The notes below the pieces were generated by a model, which made no database searches, was not told the DNA's origin, and saw only the letters and a list, made by a program, of their open reading frames with translations. A DNA stretch of 64,000 nt from Lachnobacterium bovis (GTDB taxonomy: Bacteria; Bacillota; Clostridia; Lachnospirales; Lachnospiraceae). The translations under genes and the position numbers were made by a program. Positions 9,071 through 17,848 of the stretch are shown piece after piece (the first letter of the stretch is position 1; every line of letters begins with the position of its first letter). The stretch is taken from positions 1 through 64,000 of the forward strand of contig NZ_FOGW01000008.1 in NCBI RefSeq assembly GCF_900111325.1, written 5' to 3'.

Positions 9071-9128
9071 AAAGCACCTTAGAAATATGCAAAAACCAGA
9101 AAGCATATTATTCTAAGGTGCTTTTTAT
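9071..9128. terminator. Bidirectional terminator between convergent genes
   Basis: A perfect 14-bp stem (9071-9084 with 9111-9124) plus an inner 6-bp stem (9085-9090 with 9103-9108) is followed by a T-rich tail forward. It lies between the phosphate symporter and the reverse hemolysin III-like gene and can serve both. Confidence 0.85.
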
Positions 9129-9167
9129 TTATATATTTAAAGAGTATTAAAGTGTACTATTCAATTC

Positions 9168-9818
9168 TTATGCAATATACTGGTACATTAAAATTGCATG
9201 ACACATACTACCAGCCATTACGAAGAGATGGAAAATTTCGTGCGATCCAAAATATTTATGCTTTTTGTTAAAAAGAGGCAATTTAAGAGCATAAATGACA
9301 CCACCTATTGTATAAATAATTCCACCGAGAAGTAACCATAAGAAACCGGCAAGTGGTAAGTTTCGAATTATATCTTTCATGTAAGCTATACAAACCCATC
9401 CCATCGAAATATACAAACATGATGATAGCCATTTTGGACATGTAACCCAAAATAGTTTAAATATCATTCCAATAAGTGCGATTGACCAAATAAGTGTTAA
9501 TAACCTAAGACCTCCGGAATGTCTCAACGTTGTTAGACAGATAGGAGTGTAAGAGCCAGCAATCAGTACAAAAATCATTGTATGATCAAGTCGTTTGAAT
9601 ATTTTCAATACTTTTCCCTTTACGTTAACAGAATGATAAAGTGTACTTGCTGAATAAAGCAAAAGCATACTAGCAATAAATACGCACATAGAGAGTAAAA
9701 CGATACTACTTTTGTGAAGAGCTGCCTTTATAAGTAATGGTGTAGAAAAAAAAGCAGTCAATATTACTGCGATAAAATGTGTAATTGCACTTCCAGGTTC
9801 TCTAATTTTAATTGTCAT
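9168..9818 (-). CDS. Hemolysin III / PAQR family membrane protein
   Basis: 216 residues with seven hydrophobic segments. Family marks are visible: REPGSAITHF at the start, SASTLYHSV after the second span, LDHTMIFVLIAGSYTPI, and the final EIFHLFVMAGSMCHAILM with the two conserved His. These His/Asp/Ser positions form the metal site of PAQR/hydrolase proteins. Bacterial members are annotated as hemolysin III, but the biochemical role is not settled. The start has GAAAGGAG 7 nt upstream on the reverse strand. It is a single-gene unit with its own promoter and shares a terminator with the convergent symporter gene. Confidence 0.88.
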   Translation of the reverse strand: MTIKIREPGSAITHFIAVILTAFFSTPLLIKAALHKSSIVLLSMCVFIASMLLLYSASTLYHSVNVKGKVLKIFKRLDHTMIFVLIAGSYTPICLTTLRHSGGLRLLTLIWSIALIGMIFKLFWVTCPKWLSSCLYISMGWVCIAYMKDIIRNLPLAGFLWLLLGGIIYTIGGVIYALKLPLFNKKHKYFGSHEIFHLFVMAGSMCHAILMYQYIA

Positions 9819-9866
9819 AAAAAACTCCTTTCAAAATATAAAAGTACATATATATAATCAGCAATT

Positions 9867-9894
9867 ATTATAAAATAAATAATTCATAAAACAA
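9867..9894 (-). promoter_or_regulatory. Sigma-A promoter for the hemolysin III-like gene
   Basis: On the reverse strand TTGTTT (9889-9894) and TATAAT (9867-9872) are separated by 16 bp, about 50 bp upstream of the start codon. Confidence 0.55.
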
Positions 9895-10078
9895 ATAACT
9901 CTGATAAGTAGTTTTTGAAACTACGTCACACAAGATACATTACCACTTGAGAGGGACGTTGTCAATAAGAAAAAATAAAATAATTTAGTAAAGAATATGT
10001 TTGCGTGTTAATTTATAAAGACAATTTTCTGATAATAACAAAATAATTATAAATTTATACTAAATAGTGTGAAAAATG
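9895..10078. other. Intergenic stretch, no gene seen
   Basis: AT-rich DNA between the divergent hemolysin III-like gene and ndk. The only structure I see is a perfect 7-bp inverted repeat with a 3-nt loop (9908-9924, GTAGTTT/AAACTAC) without a T-run. Confidence 0.5.
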
Positions 10079-10107
10079 TTTTAAAAAAATCATCAATATG
10101 GTATAAT
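10079..10107 (+). promoter_or_regulatory. Extended -10 promoter for ndk
   Basis: TGGTATAAT (10099-10107) is an extended -10 element with a perfect TATAAT; the -35 region (TTTTAA, 10079-10084) is weak. It would give a leader of about 85 nt before the ndk start. Confidence 0.55.
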
Positions 10108-10197
10108 ATTTGTGGAGAAGAAAAGAATACACGACATGTGTATGTAAAAAATCACCAAAAATGTAAAGTTTTGAAAGAGTATGGGGAGGAAATGAAG

Positions 10198-10623
10198 ATG
10201 GTAGAAAAAACATTATCATTAGTTAAACCAGATGGAGTAGCGGGGAATCATATAGGCGAGATTTTAAACTTGTATGAAAAAGAGGGGCTTAAGATAGTTG
10301 CTCTTAAAATGATTAAAATTAACAAGGAATTTGCTAGACAGCATTATATTGATTTAAAAGATAAGCCTTTTTATCAAGAATTAGTTGATTTTATTTCAAG
10401 CGGTCCACTTGTAGCTATGATTCTTGAAGGTGAAGATGCAGTTAATACTGTAAGAAGAGTTAACGGTGCTACAGATCCTAAGGAAGCAGCAGAGGGAACA
10501 ATTAGAAATAAATATGCAAAAGGTAAAACTGACAATACAGTTCATGGATCAGATTCAGTAGAACATGCTAAGAGAGAAATTTCGATGTGGTTCCCAGAAT
10601 ATCTTGATTCATATTTATCATAA
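10198..10623 (+). CDS. ndk: Nucleoside diphosphate kinase
   Basis: 141 residues starting MVEKTLSLVKPDG, the standard Ndk beginning. The frame is open much further upstream, but GGGGAGG at 10183-10189 fits ATG 10198 (8 nt) and is too close to ATG 10192. The active-site motif NTVHGSDS contains the phospho-acceptor His116. Residues for nucleotide binding (KPDG, R-x-x-N-G-x-T-D-P) are present. Ndk moves the gamma phosphate from ATP to other nucleoside diphosphates in the cytoplasm. Length is normal. It appears to be monocistronic. Confidence 0.97.
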   Translation: MVEKTLSLVKPDGVAGNHIGEILNLYEKEGLKIVALKMIKINKEFARQHYIDLKDKPFYQELVDFISSGPLVAMILEGEDAVNTVRRVNGATDPKEAAEGTIRNKYAKGKTDNTVHGSDSVEHAKREISMWFPEYLDSYLS

Positions 10624-10662
10624 GAACTTTGAAAAAATATAAGAGATAATTTATTTATCGTG

Positions 10663-10752
10663 AAAATGGGTGTCATTCTCTGAATAGTATTTCACTGTAA
10701 CATAGTTAAGTTGTTAGGTGTAATATTTGAGGAAATGTCATCCATTTTTTTT
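10663..10752 (+). terminator. Possible terminator after ndk
   Basis: AAAATGGGTGTCATT (10663-10677) can pair with 10734-10748 (one mismatch, one G-U) and is followed by a run of T. The loop is long (about 56 nt), so formation is less certain. Confidence 0.4.
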
Positions 10753-10781
10753 AGCAGTTATCTAAATTGGTTATGGAGAAT

Positions 10782-11513
10782 TTAAATAATGTGGTGTTTG
10801 GTGAATTCAGTTGGTGTACATCCTACTTGTTTTTTAAATATTTCAGTAAAATAACTTTGGCTTGAAAAAGCAAGTAAAGATGAAATTTCAGATGGTTTAT
10901 ATGATGAATAAATTAGCATATTTTTTGCAGTTTCTATTTTTTTATTTCTAATATATTCATTAATAGAACAATTTATTTCTTTTTTAAAAAGTCGAGATAA
11001 GTAACTGCGATTTAAACCAACGTGTTCAGCAATTTCTGCTACTGTGATTCGAGAATGAAGGTTTTCGTAAATATAATCGATGCTCTGAGCAACCTGAATA
11101 GAGCAAACATTTTTTTTGCGTAAATTTTGCATTCTTTTTGTGTAATCGAGGCACATTATAGGGTGCAAATCGGATATTTCTTTGGTTGAGTGGCAAGAGT
11201 CCATTTTTTGAATATAAAAATCGCTAAGGCCATAGGCAGTTGATAGCTCCATTCCGCCTTGTATGCAGTATCGAGCTGTTAAAGCAGTTGTTATTACGAA
11301 GTGATACTTCATGTTTGTTAGGGGATTAGATGACAAAGTTCCAAGGCCTTTTTTGTTTATAAAAGCGTCGGAGCATAATTCTTTGATTTTTTTGATGTCA
11401 CCAGACTTTATTGTGTTATAAAATTCAATTTCAGGATTAAAAGGTGCCCTGAAAAAATGCTCTTCTCTTTGTATAAATTCTTTATAAAATTGTTCTTTTT
11501 TTAAGTTATTCAT
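10782..11513 (-). CDS. AraC-family transcription regulator
   Basis: 243 residues from ATG 11511-11513; a longer start at 11525 is less likely because GGAGG falls between the two ATGs with ideal spacing to the inner one. The C-terminal ~100 residues carry the two helix-turn-helix motifs of AraC (VAEIAEHVGLNRSYLSRLFK and SEISSLLAFSSQSYFTEIFK), with the usual end TPTEF. The N-terminal part is not a cupin that I recognise; it resembles the helical sensor part common in Clostridia AraC proteins. It is divergent from the GH5/GH16 glucanase pair, so it probably controls those genes in response to a glucan-derived signal (inference from position). Confidence 0.88.
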   Translation of the reverse strand: MNNLKKEQFYKEFIQREEHFFRAPFNPEIEFYNTIKSGDIKKIKELCSDAFINKKGLGTLSSNPLTNMKYHFVITTALTARYCIQGGMELSTAYGLSDFYIQKMDSCHSTKEISDLHPIMCLDYTKRMQNLRKKNVCSIQVAQSIDYIYENLHSRITVAEIAEHVGLNRSYLSRLFKKEINCSINEYIRNKKIETAKNMLIYSSYKPSEISSLLAFSSQSYFTEIFKKQVGCTPTEFTKHHII

Positions 11514-11672
11514 ATTTTCCTCCATAAAAATGTTCCATTTTTGAGTTGTGCATATCTTTCTTCACCTCTCAATGCTTATCTTCCCAACACTTATTCCAAT
11601 ATTTCATATCTATTATGTCACAAAAACGATAAAAATGAAACAAAATTAATATATTTTTTCTAGCCAAATTTT

Positions 11673-11713
11673 TATAATTTTTATATAAAAAAACAGTTGA
11701 TACCGTAAGCGGT
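11673..11713 (+). promoter_or_regulatory. Candidate promoter and operator for the glucanase genes
   Basis: TATAAT at 11673-11678 lacks a good -35 element, as is common for activator-dependent promoters. The inverted repeat ACCG-TAAG-CGGT lies at 11702-11713, in a GC-richer island just before the GH5 gene. It could be the AraC regulator site or an mRNA hairpin; both are inferred. Confidence 0.35.
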
Positions 11714-11739
11714 CACTGGTAGTAGGAAAGGGTAAAGAT

Positions 11740-12777
11740 ATGGAGTTAAGAAGTGGTATTAATTTGGGAGGCTTTTTGTCTCAGTGTGAGCACACGAAGG
11801 AGCATTATGAAGAGTTTATCACCCAAAAAGATTTGGAAAAAATTGCTAAATGGGGATTTGATCATGTCAGATTACCTATTGATTACGAGGTTTTTGAAAC
11901 AGAAGATGCGCATGAAAAACCAAGTGGTTATGAACGAGTGAGAAGGGTAGTTAAATGGGCAAAAGAAAATAATCTAGACATTATCTTAGATCTTCATAAG
12001 GCATATGGATACGATTTTAACAATGCGGGAGAGGAGGCAAATAGTTTATTTAAAAACACCAAATTGCAAGACAGATTTGTTTCTTTATGGGATAAAATAT
12101 CGAAGGATTTTTGTGTATATGATAATGTTGCATTTGAATTGTTAAATGAAGTTGTAGAAGAAGAAAATGCAGCAGCTTGGAATGAATTAATTGTGAGAAC
12201 TGTAAAAACTATTAGAAGAAACGCACCAGATACATATATTATTTATGGTGGAATTCAATGGAATAGTGCGAAAACCTTAAAATATTTAGAAAAACCGGTT
12301 GACGATAAAATATTGTTTACATTCCATTTTTATGAACCACTTTTATTTACACATCAGAAGGCATATTGGGTAAAAACAATGAATCGCGAATGGGTTGTAT
12401 CCTACCCAGGAACTATGGAGGAGTATTATCAAAAATCTAAGATTTTGGGAGATCAAGGAAAAACAGTATATGAATCTGGACTTGATTATATTGGAATCAA
12501 TTTAATAGAAGATTTAGTTCAAGATGCAATTGATGCGGCGAATAATGCAGGAGTAAGACTGTACTGTGGAGAGTTTGGCGTTATAGATCAAGCGCCTATT
12601 GAAGATACATTACGTTGGTTTAGGGATGTAAATGAAGTTTTTGAAAAACATGATATAGGTTTTGCAATTTGGAATTATAAAGAAAAAGATTTTGGAATTA
12701 GCGGAACACATTATGAGCCTATAAGGGATGATTTATTACAATTTTGGACAAAAAAATCAAAGGAGTGTAGAGTATGA
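11740..12777 (+). CDS. Glycoside hydrolase family 5 (cellulase/glucosidase-like), cytoplasmic
   Basis: 345 residues with GH5 signatures: RSGINLGGFLS at the start, FDHVRLPIDY, the acid/base motif ELLNEV (Glu137), HFYEP, and the nucleophile motif YCGEFGV (Glu278), ending with IWNYKEKDFG. There is no signal peptide, so it should act inside the cell on imported oligosaccharides, perhaps as an exo-beta-1,3- or 1,4-glucanase or beta-glucosidase. GGAAAGGG lies 9-10 nt upstream of ATG 11740. The stop overlaps the next start as ATGA, so it is translationally coupled to the secreted GH16. Exact substrate cannot be read from sequence. Confidence 0.88.
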   Translation: MELRSGINLGGFLSQCEHTKEHYEEFITQKDLEKIAKWGFDHVRLPIDYEVFETEDAHEKPSGYERVRRVVKWAKENNLDIILDLHKAYGYDFNNAGEEANSLFKNTKLQDRFVSLWDKISKDFCVYDNVAFELLNEVVEEENAAAWNELIVRTVKTIRRNAPDTYIIYGGIQWNSAKTLKYLEKPVDDKILFTFHFYEPLLFTHQKAYWVKTMNREWVVSYPGTMEEYYQKSKILGDQGKTVYESGLDYIGINLIEDLVQDAIDAANNAGVRLYCGEFGVIDQAPIEDTLRWFRDVNEVFEKHDIGFAIWNYKEKDFGISGTHYEPIRDDLLQFWTKKSKECRV

Positions 12778-15359
12778 ATAAATTTGGAGTGATAGTTTTA
12801 TCTACGGTTCTAGCAACAAGTAATGTGATTATGCCAGTGTCAACTTTTGCGGCATCTTCAAAAGAAAATACGCATGAAGCTCGTCAACTCGAAAAACAAA
12901 AGAAACAAGAGGAAAAAGTTCAAAGACAGATAAAAGAGCAAAAAGCAAAACAAAAGAAACAAGAGGAAAAAGTTCAAAGACAGATAAAAGAGCAAGAAGC
13001 AAAACAAAAGAAACAAGAGGAAAAAGTTCAAAGACAGCAAAAGGAGCAGAAGGCTAAACTTGAAAAACAACTCGAGAAACAGCAGAAACTATCTGAAAAA
13101 ATGCTTAAACAACAAGGCTATAAAGAGGTTTGGAGAGATGAATTTAATGGAAACAAATTAAATTTATCTGATTGGAATATCGAAACTCATGAACCAGGCT
13201 GGGTCAACGAGGAATTACAGTCTTACGTTACTTCTGAAGAAAATATTTATGTTAAAAATGGAAAATTATATTTAAATCCTGTGAAAAAAGGCAATTCAAT
13301 TACTTCAGGAAGAGTTAACACACAAGGAAAACATGATTTTAAATATGGATACTTTGAAGTTACAGCAAAGGTGCCAAAGGGTAAGGGATATTTACCAGCA
13401 TTTTGGATGATGCCAACTAATGAAAACTTATATGGTCAATGGCCTAAATGTGGTGAAATCGACATAATGGAGGTGATGGGACATAATCCATCTAAATTAT
13501 ATGGAACTATTCATTATGGCGCACCACATGCACAACAACAAGGAACGTTTTTAACAAATCCATTGATTGATTTTTCTAATTCTTTCCACAAATTTGGCGT
13601 TGAGTGGGAAGCTGATCATATTTCTTGGTATGTTGATGGTGTAAAATATTACGAAACTAGAAATTGGTTTTCGGCTGTAGAAGGTGGTGGAGAAGTGACT
13701 TATCCCGCACCATTTGACCAGAAATTCTACATGATTTTAAACCTTGCTGTAGGTGGAAGCTGGGTAGGTTATCCTGACGAAAGCACAAGTTTTGATAATA
13801 ATCCTTTTGTTATTGATTCTGTAAAAGTTTATCAAAAGGATAAGAAATATTATGATGAAGTTGAAAAAAACGCAACAAAACCAGAAAAAGAAATAAAGAT
13901 AAAAGAAGCTGATAACACAGGAAACTATATTACAAATGGAAACTTTAAAAATGCACTTAATCCTAAAGAAGATTGGGAAATGCATTTAGAAGATGATGCA
14001 AATAATACAACATACGAAATTAAAGACGAAGCAATTAAAATTTTACAAAAAAATATAGGAAACCAAAATCATAGCGTACAGTTAAAACAACAAAACATTC
14101 CATTATATCGTGGATTAGAATATACATTGACTTTTGACGCTAAAGCAGATGATTCAAGAAGTATTATTGTTGATGTTGAAGGCCCAGAAAAAAACTGGAC
14201 AAGATACCTTCAGGATACTAAGCTTGAATTATCTAAAGATATGAAAACATATTCATTGACTTTTAAAATGGATCGTTCATCTGATTTAAATAGTAGTGTT
14301 GAATTTAATTTAGGTAACCAGGGTTCAACATCACCAGTTACAATAAAAAATGTTAGTTTAAAGGTTACAGGTGGTCAAAAAGTTGATGAAAGTGCAATTA
14401 AAGAAGTAAGACCTGATGGTAACTATGTTTATAATGGTTCTTTTCAAGAAGGAAAAAACAGATTAGGATATTGGACAATTGATCCTAAGGACGCTCAACA
14501 GATTAGCGTTACAAATAGCGAAAATGATAGACGTTTGAAAGTTGTTGTTGGTAAAGAAAATATTTCAAATCCAATAATAATTAAACAAACTAATTTACCT
14601 CTCACAAAAGGCGATTACTATATTTCTTACAAAGCTTATAAAGAAAATGTAGGAAGTCAAGATGTACAAAAGAATGAAGCCGATTTTACAGTTAAGCTAG
14701 GGAATACAACTTTTGCTGAAAAACTAGATAGTAATGCAGAAGCTAAATATTCACATGATTTTAAATTTGAGGCAGATCAAAACAATGAGATTGAGTTAAT
14801 TTTTGATCACCCAGGAGTTTATTATGTTGACGATATAATGGTTGCAGAAAATTCTAAAATAAAAAATGGTTCCTTTAATGCAGGAAAGAGCGGATTTACA
14901 GAAGGATTTTATTCAAGTGCAGAAGCTGCAAGTGTTATTGATTCGCAAAAAGAAGACAATGCGTATGATTTAACAATTAAAAATACAGGTGATGCTGATT
15001 GGAATATCCAACTTATGCAAGATGGAATTAAGCTTGAAAAAGGAAAAAAATATCGTTTGAAATTAAAAGCAAAAGCAAGTATTGATAGAGATATTTTGGT
15101 TACTTTACAGCATAATGGATCTTCAGATAATGATTGGACACCTTATAGTGGTGGCGATGAAGCTAGACTTATGAAACTTTATAAAGCTAAATACGATCAA
15201 AATGAATATCAAGAATACGAATGTGTTTTTACAATGAATAGTGAAACAGATAACAATGCAAGACTTAGTGTAACACTTGGAGCAGTTTCAAATAGACAAA
15301 TTACACAACAGCATAGAATTTGCATTGATGATATTGTTTTAGAAGAAATTCAAGATTAA
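12774..15359 (+). CDS. Secreted GH16 beta-glucanase (laminarinase type) with three CBM4/9-like modules
   Basis: 861 residues. A signal peptide is visible (residues 1-27, ending STFA-AS). Residues 35-115 form a charged coiled coil built on three 18-residue repeats. The GH16 domain (about 118-365) has the catalytic motif EIDIMEVMG with Glu228, Asp230 and Glu233, of the insertion (IME) type seen in laminarinases and lichenases acting on beta-1,3 or mixed-linkage glucan. Three beta-sandwich modules follow (about 380-533, 550-690, 692-858), each opening with N-G-[NS]-F and resembling CBM4/9. No LPXTG or SLH anchor is seen; the N-terminal coiled coil may keep the enzyme near the cell. Starts in an ATGA overlap with GH5. 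Confidence 0.9.
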   Translation: MNKFGVIVLSTVLATSNVIMPVSTFAASSKENTHEARQLEKQKKQEEKVQRQIKEQKAKQKKQEEKVQRQIKEQEAKQKKQEEKVQRQQKEQKAKLEKQLEKQQKLSEKMLKQQGYKEVWRDEFNGNKLNLSDWNIETHEPGWVNEELQSYVTSEENIYVKNGKLYLNPVKKGNSITSGRVNTQGKHDFKYGYFEVTAKVPKGKGYLPAFWMMPTNENLYGQWPKCGEIDIMEVMGHNPSKLYGTIHYGAPHAQQQGTFLTNPLIDFSNSFHKFGVEWEADHISWYVDGVKYYETRNWFSAVEGGGEVTYPAPFDQKFYMILNLAVGGSWVGYPDESTSFDNNPFVIDSVKVYQKDKKYYDEVEKNATKPEKEIKIKEADNTGNYITNGNFKNALNPKEDWEMHLEDDANNTTYEIKDEAIKILQKNIGNQNHSVQLKQQNIPLYRGLEYTLTFDAKADDSRSIIVDVEGPEKNWTRYLQDTKLELSKDMKTYSLTFKMDRSSDLNSSVEFNLGNQGSTSPVTIKNVSLKVTGGQKVDESAIKEVRPDGNYVYNGSFQEGKNRLGYWTIDPKDAQQISVTNSENDRRLKVVVGKENISNPIIIKQTNLPLTKGDYYISYKAYKENVGSQDVQKNEADFTVKLGNTTFAEKLDSNAEAKYSHDFKFEADQNNEIELIFDHPGVYYVDDIMVAENSKIKNGSFNAGKSGFTEGFYSSAEAASVIDSQKEDNAYDLTIKNTGDADWNIQLMQDGIKLEKGKKYRLKLKAKASIDRDILVTLQHNGSSDNDWTPYSGGDEARLMKLYKAKYDQNEYQEYECVFTMNSETDNNARLSVTLGAVSNRQITQQHRICIDDIVLEEIQD
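12897..13058 (+). repeat. Three 54-bp tandem repeats in the GH16 gene
   Basis: Units 12897-12950, 12951-13004 and 13005-13058 each encode 18 residues beginning QKKQEEKVQRQ. Copies are nearly identical at DNA level. The product is a Gln/Lys/Glu helix directly after the signal peptide. Confidence 0.93.
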
Positions 15360-15430
15360 AAATAGCAAATAAATGACAATAAAAAAAAGAAAAAATAAAT
15401 AGAAATAATAAATAATATACCCCACAATCT

Positions 15431-15476
15431 AAAAACTCACAGGTGTTAAAAAAAACATTCATCTGTGAGTTTTTGA
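15431..15476. terminator. Terminator after the GH16 gene
   Basis: A perfect 12-bp stem (15431-15442 with 15463-15474) has an A-run on the left arm and a T-run on the right, typical of an intrinsic terminator usable in both directions. Confidence 0.85.
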
Positions 15477-15491
15477 TATAGTATAGTATTC

Positions 15492-15520
15492 TTGAATTTA
15501 TCAGATTAATATGAGATAAT
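15492..15520 (+). promoter_or_regulatory. Promoter for the thioesterase-polA operon
   Basis: TTGAAT (15492-15497), a 17-bp spacer, then GATAAT (15515-15520) with an upstream TG (15512-15513) making an extended -10. It lies about 35 bp before the first gene of the run. Confidence 0.6.
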
Positions 15521-15555
15521 GAAGATAAAATATACACGGAATGGAGTGATTTTTA

Positions 15556-16023
15556 ATGGTAAAGAATGAAGTTGAGATTGCAGGCATTCCAGAGGCAATA
15601 CATATTAAACCTTATGAACGTCGTGCAAAATATTATGAGACTGACCAAATGGGTATAATTCATCATTCTAATTATATAAAATGGATGGAAGAAGCTAGAA
15701 TGGATATGATGGATCAAATAGGCCTTAATTATAAACAGGTTGAAGATCTTGAAATTATTAGCCCAGTGTTAGATATCGAAGTTAAATATGTAAGCATGGT
15801 TCATTTTGATGATGTTGTCGTTATAGAAACTAAAATAACATATTATAACGGAATAAAACTAGAACTTGAATATACAATTACAGATAAGGAGACAGGAGAA
15901 CTTCGAACAACTGCGAAGAGTTCCCATTGTTTTTTAAATAGAGCAGGTAAGCCAATCTCTTTAAAGAGAAGCTATCCAGAGCTTGATACTAGATTTTTTG
16001 AGACGAAAGAAGGACAAGATTAA
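15556..16023 (+). CDS. Hotdog-fold acyl-CoA thioesterase (YbgC/4HBT family)
   Basis: 155 residues. The 4-hydroxybenzoyl-CoA thioesterase motif is clear: YYETDQMGIIHHSNYIKWME, with the catalytic Asp in ETDQMG and the HSNY turn, followed by the long hotdog helix and beta-strands. It probably hydrolyses an acyl-CoA thioester in the cytoplasm; the acyl group is unknown. ATG 15556 has GGAG about 10 nt upstream. The stop TAA shares one base with the ATG of the aminopeptidase gene, so the two are co-translated. Confidence 0.85.
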   Translation: MVKNEVEIAGIPEAIHIKPYERRAKYYETDQMGIIHHSNYIKWMEEARMDMMDQIGLNYKQVEDLEIISPVLDIEVKYVSMVHFDDVVVIETKITYYNGIKLELEYTITDKETGELRTTAKSSHCFLNRAGKPISLKRSYPELDTRFFETKEGQD

Positions 16024-17813
16024 TGATTAAAGAAAGATTAAAACTTTTAAGAGAACAAATGAAACAAAGAGATATTTCTATCTATGTTGTTCCAACTGCT
16101 GATTTTCATGAATCAGAATACGTAGGTGAATATTTCAAAGCAAGAAAATTTATCACAGGTTTTACAGGTTCAGCAGGTGTAGCAGTTATTACTAGTGATG
16201 AGGCTGGATTATGGACAGATGGAAGATATTTCGTTCAGGCAGAAAAACAATTAAAAGGAACAACCGTTGATTTATATAAAATGGGGGAAGAAAATGTTCC
16301 AACAGTTAATGAATTTATTGAACAGAAATTACAAGAAGGACAAACTATCGGTTTTGATGGAAGAGTAGTAAATGGTACTTGGGGTAAAGAATTAGAGTGC
16401 ATTGCAAATAGAAAAAATGGTAAAATTTATTCAAGTGAAGATTTAATTGATATTATTTGGGAAGATAGACCACAATTATCAAAAGAAAAAGCTTGGATTT
16501 TAAAAGAAGAATATTCAGGTGAAAGTACACAAAGCAAATTAGCTCGTTTAAGAGAAAAAATGAGTGAAAAAAAAGCAACAGTTCACTTACTTTCATCATT
16601 ATATGATATTGCATGGTTATTAAATGTCAGAGGTAATGATATAAGTTATGTTCCTGTAGTTTTATCATATGTAGCAGTTACAGAAGAAGAATGTATTTGG
16701 TTTTTACAGGAAGAAATTATCGATGATGAATTAAGAGCATATCTTGATGCAAATAATATTACTACTAAACCATATGAATCATTTTATGAGTACGTAGCTA
16801 ATATCAAAAAGAAAGAAACAGTTTTAGTTAATTTATCATCTGTTAACTATAGAGTAGCAACAGCGCTAGATAAAGAAATAAAAATTGTTGATGAGATTGA
16901 ACCAACAACATTATTTAAGGCTGTTAAAAATAAAACAGAAATAGATAATACTAGAAAAGCTCATGTAAAAGATGCGGTAGCAATGTGTAAATTTATGTAT
17001 TGGTTAAAGACTAATGTTGGTAAAATTCCAATGACAGAGATTTCTGCATCTGATCATCTTGAAAAATTAAGAAGAGAGCAAGAAGGTCTTTTGGATTTGA
17101 GTTTTAACACAATTTGTGGATACGATGTACATGGTGCTATAGTTCATTATGCTGCAACTGAAGAAACTGATATTCCTCTAGAACCAAGAAGCTTGTTATT
17201 AGTTGATTCAGGCGGACACTACATCGAAGGTACAACAGATATTACCAGAACATTTGCACTTGGTGAAGTTACTCAAGAAATGAAAGAGTGTTTTACAATG
17301 ATTTGTAGATCAAATATGAATCTTGCAAATATGAAATTCTTATATGGATGTACTGGTCTTAACTTAGATTTGGCCGCAAGAGAACCACTTTGGGAAAAGA
17401 ATATGGACTTTAAACATGGTACAGGTCACGGCGTAGGATATGTGTTGAATGTACATGAAGGACCAAATGGTTTTAGATGGAGACAAGTAGCAGAAAGAAA
17501 TGATAGTGGAGTACTTGAAGAAGGTATGATTACAACAGATGAACCAGGTGTTTATCTTGAAGGTAAATTTGGTATTCGTACAGAAAATGAGCTTGTTTGT
17601 CGCAAAGGTGTTAAAAATGAATACGGTCAATTTATGTATTTTGAAAATATCACATATGTGCCAATTGATTTAGATGCAATTGACCCAGATTTGATGACAA
17701 GTGTTGAAAAGAATAGATTGAATGAATATCATAAGAGAGTTTATGAAGTTGTTTCTCCATATTTAGAGGGAGAAGAGCTTGAGTTCTTAAAGAAATATAC
17801 AAGAGCTATCTAA
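16023..17813 (+). CDS. Xaa-Pro aminopeptidase, M24B family, three-domain type
   Basis: 596 residues, the length of the three-domain (eukaryotic APP1-like) form. Two creatinase-like N-terminal domains (about 1-130 and 150-305) precede the pita-bread catalytic domain (about 310-595). All five metal ligands can be placed: Asp395 (VDSGGHY), Asp406 (GTTDITRT), His469 (GTGHGVGY), Glu507 (TTDEPGVY) and Glu521 (RTENEL). It removes an N-terminal residue before proline, using two metal ions, in the cytoplasm. It starts within the stop of the thioesterase gene. Confidence 0.95.
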   Translation: MIKERLKLLREQMKQRDISIYVVPTADFHESEYVGEYFKARKFITGFTGSAGVAVITSDEAGLWTDGRYFVQAEKQLKGTTVDLYKMGEENVPTVNEFIEQKLQEGQTIGFDGRVVNGTWGKELECIANRKNGKIYSSEDLIDIIWEDRPQLSKEKAWILKEEYSGESTQSKLARLREKMSEKKATVHLLSSLYDIAWLLNVRGNDISYVPVVLSYVAVTEEECIWFLQEEIIDDELRAYLDANNITTKPYESFYEYVANIKKKETVLVNLSSVNYRVATALDKEIKIVDEIEPTTLFKAVKNKTEIDNTRKAHVKDAVAMCKFMYWLKTNVGKIPMTEISASDHLEKLRREQEGLLDLSFNTICGYDVHGAIVHYAATEETDIPLEPRSLLLVDSGGHYIEGTTDITRTFALGEVTQEMKECFTMICRSNMNLANMKFLYGCTGLNLDLAAREPLWEKNMDFKHGTGHGVGYVLNVHEGPNGFRWRQVAERNDSGVLEEGMITTDEPGVYLEGKFGIRTENELVCRKGVKNEYGQFMYFENITYVPIDLDAIDPDLMTSVEKNRLNEYHKRVYEVVSPYLEGEELEFLKKYTRAI

Positions 17814-17848
17814 TTAAAAACGTTATATAAAGAAAGGTTAAACATTTT

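Noticed and set aside
8822..9082. Open frame for a very Arg/Lys-rich 86-residue protein
   Set aside because: It is the +1 frame of the Lys/Asp repeat in the symporter tail, with no ribosome site and composition dictated by the repeat.
10069..10197. N-terminal extension of ndk by 43 codons
   Set aside because: The extension includes the promoter -10 region, and Ndk proteins start at the MVEKTL position with the GGGGAGG site.
12858..13070. Reverse-strand Leu/Phe-rich frame
   Set aside because: It is antisense to the 54-bp repeats in the GH16 gene.
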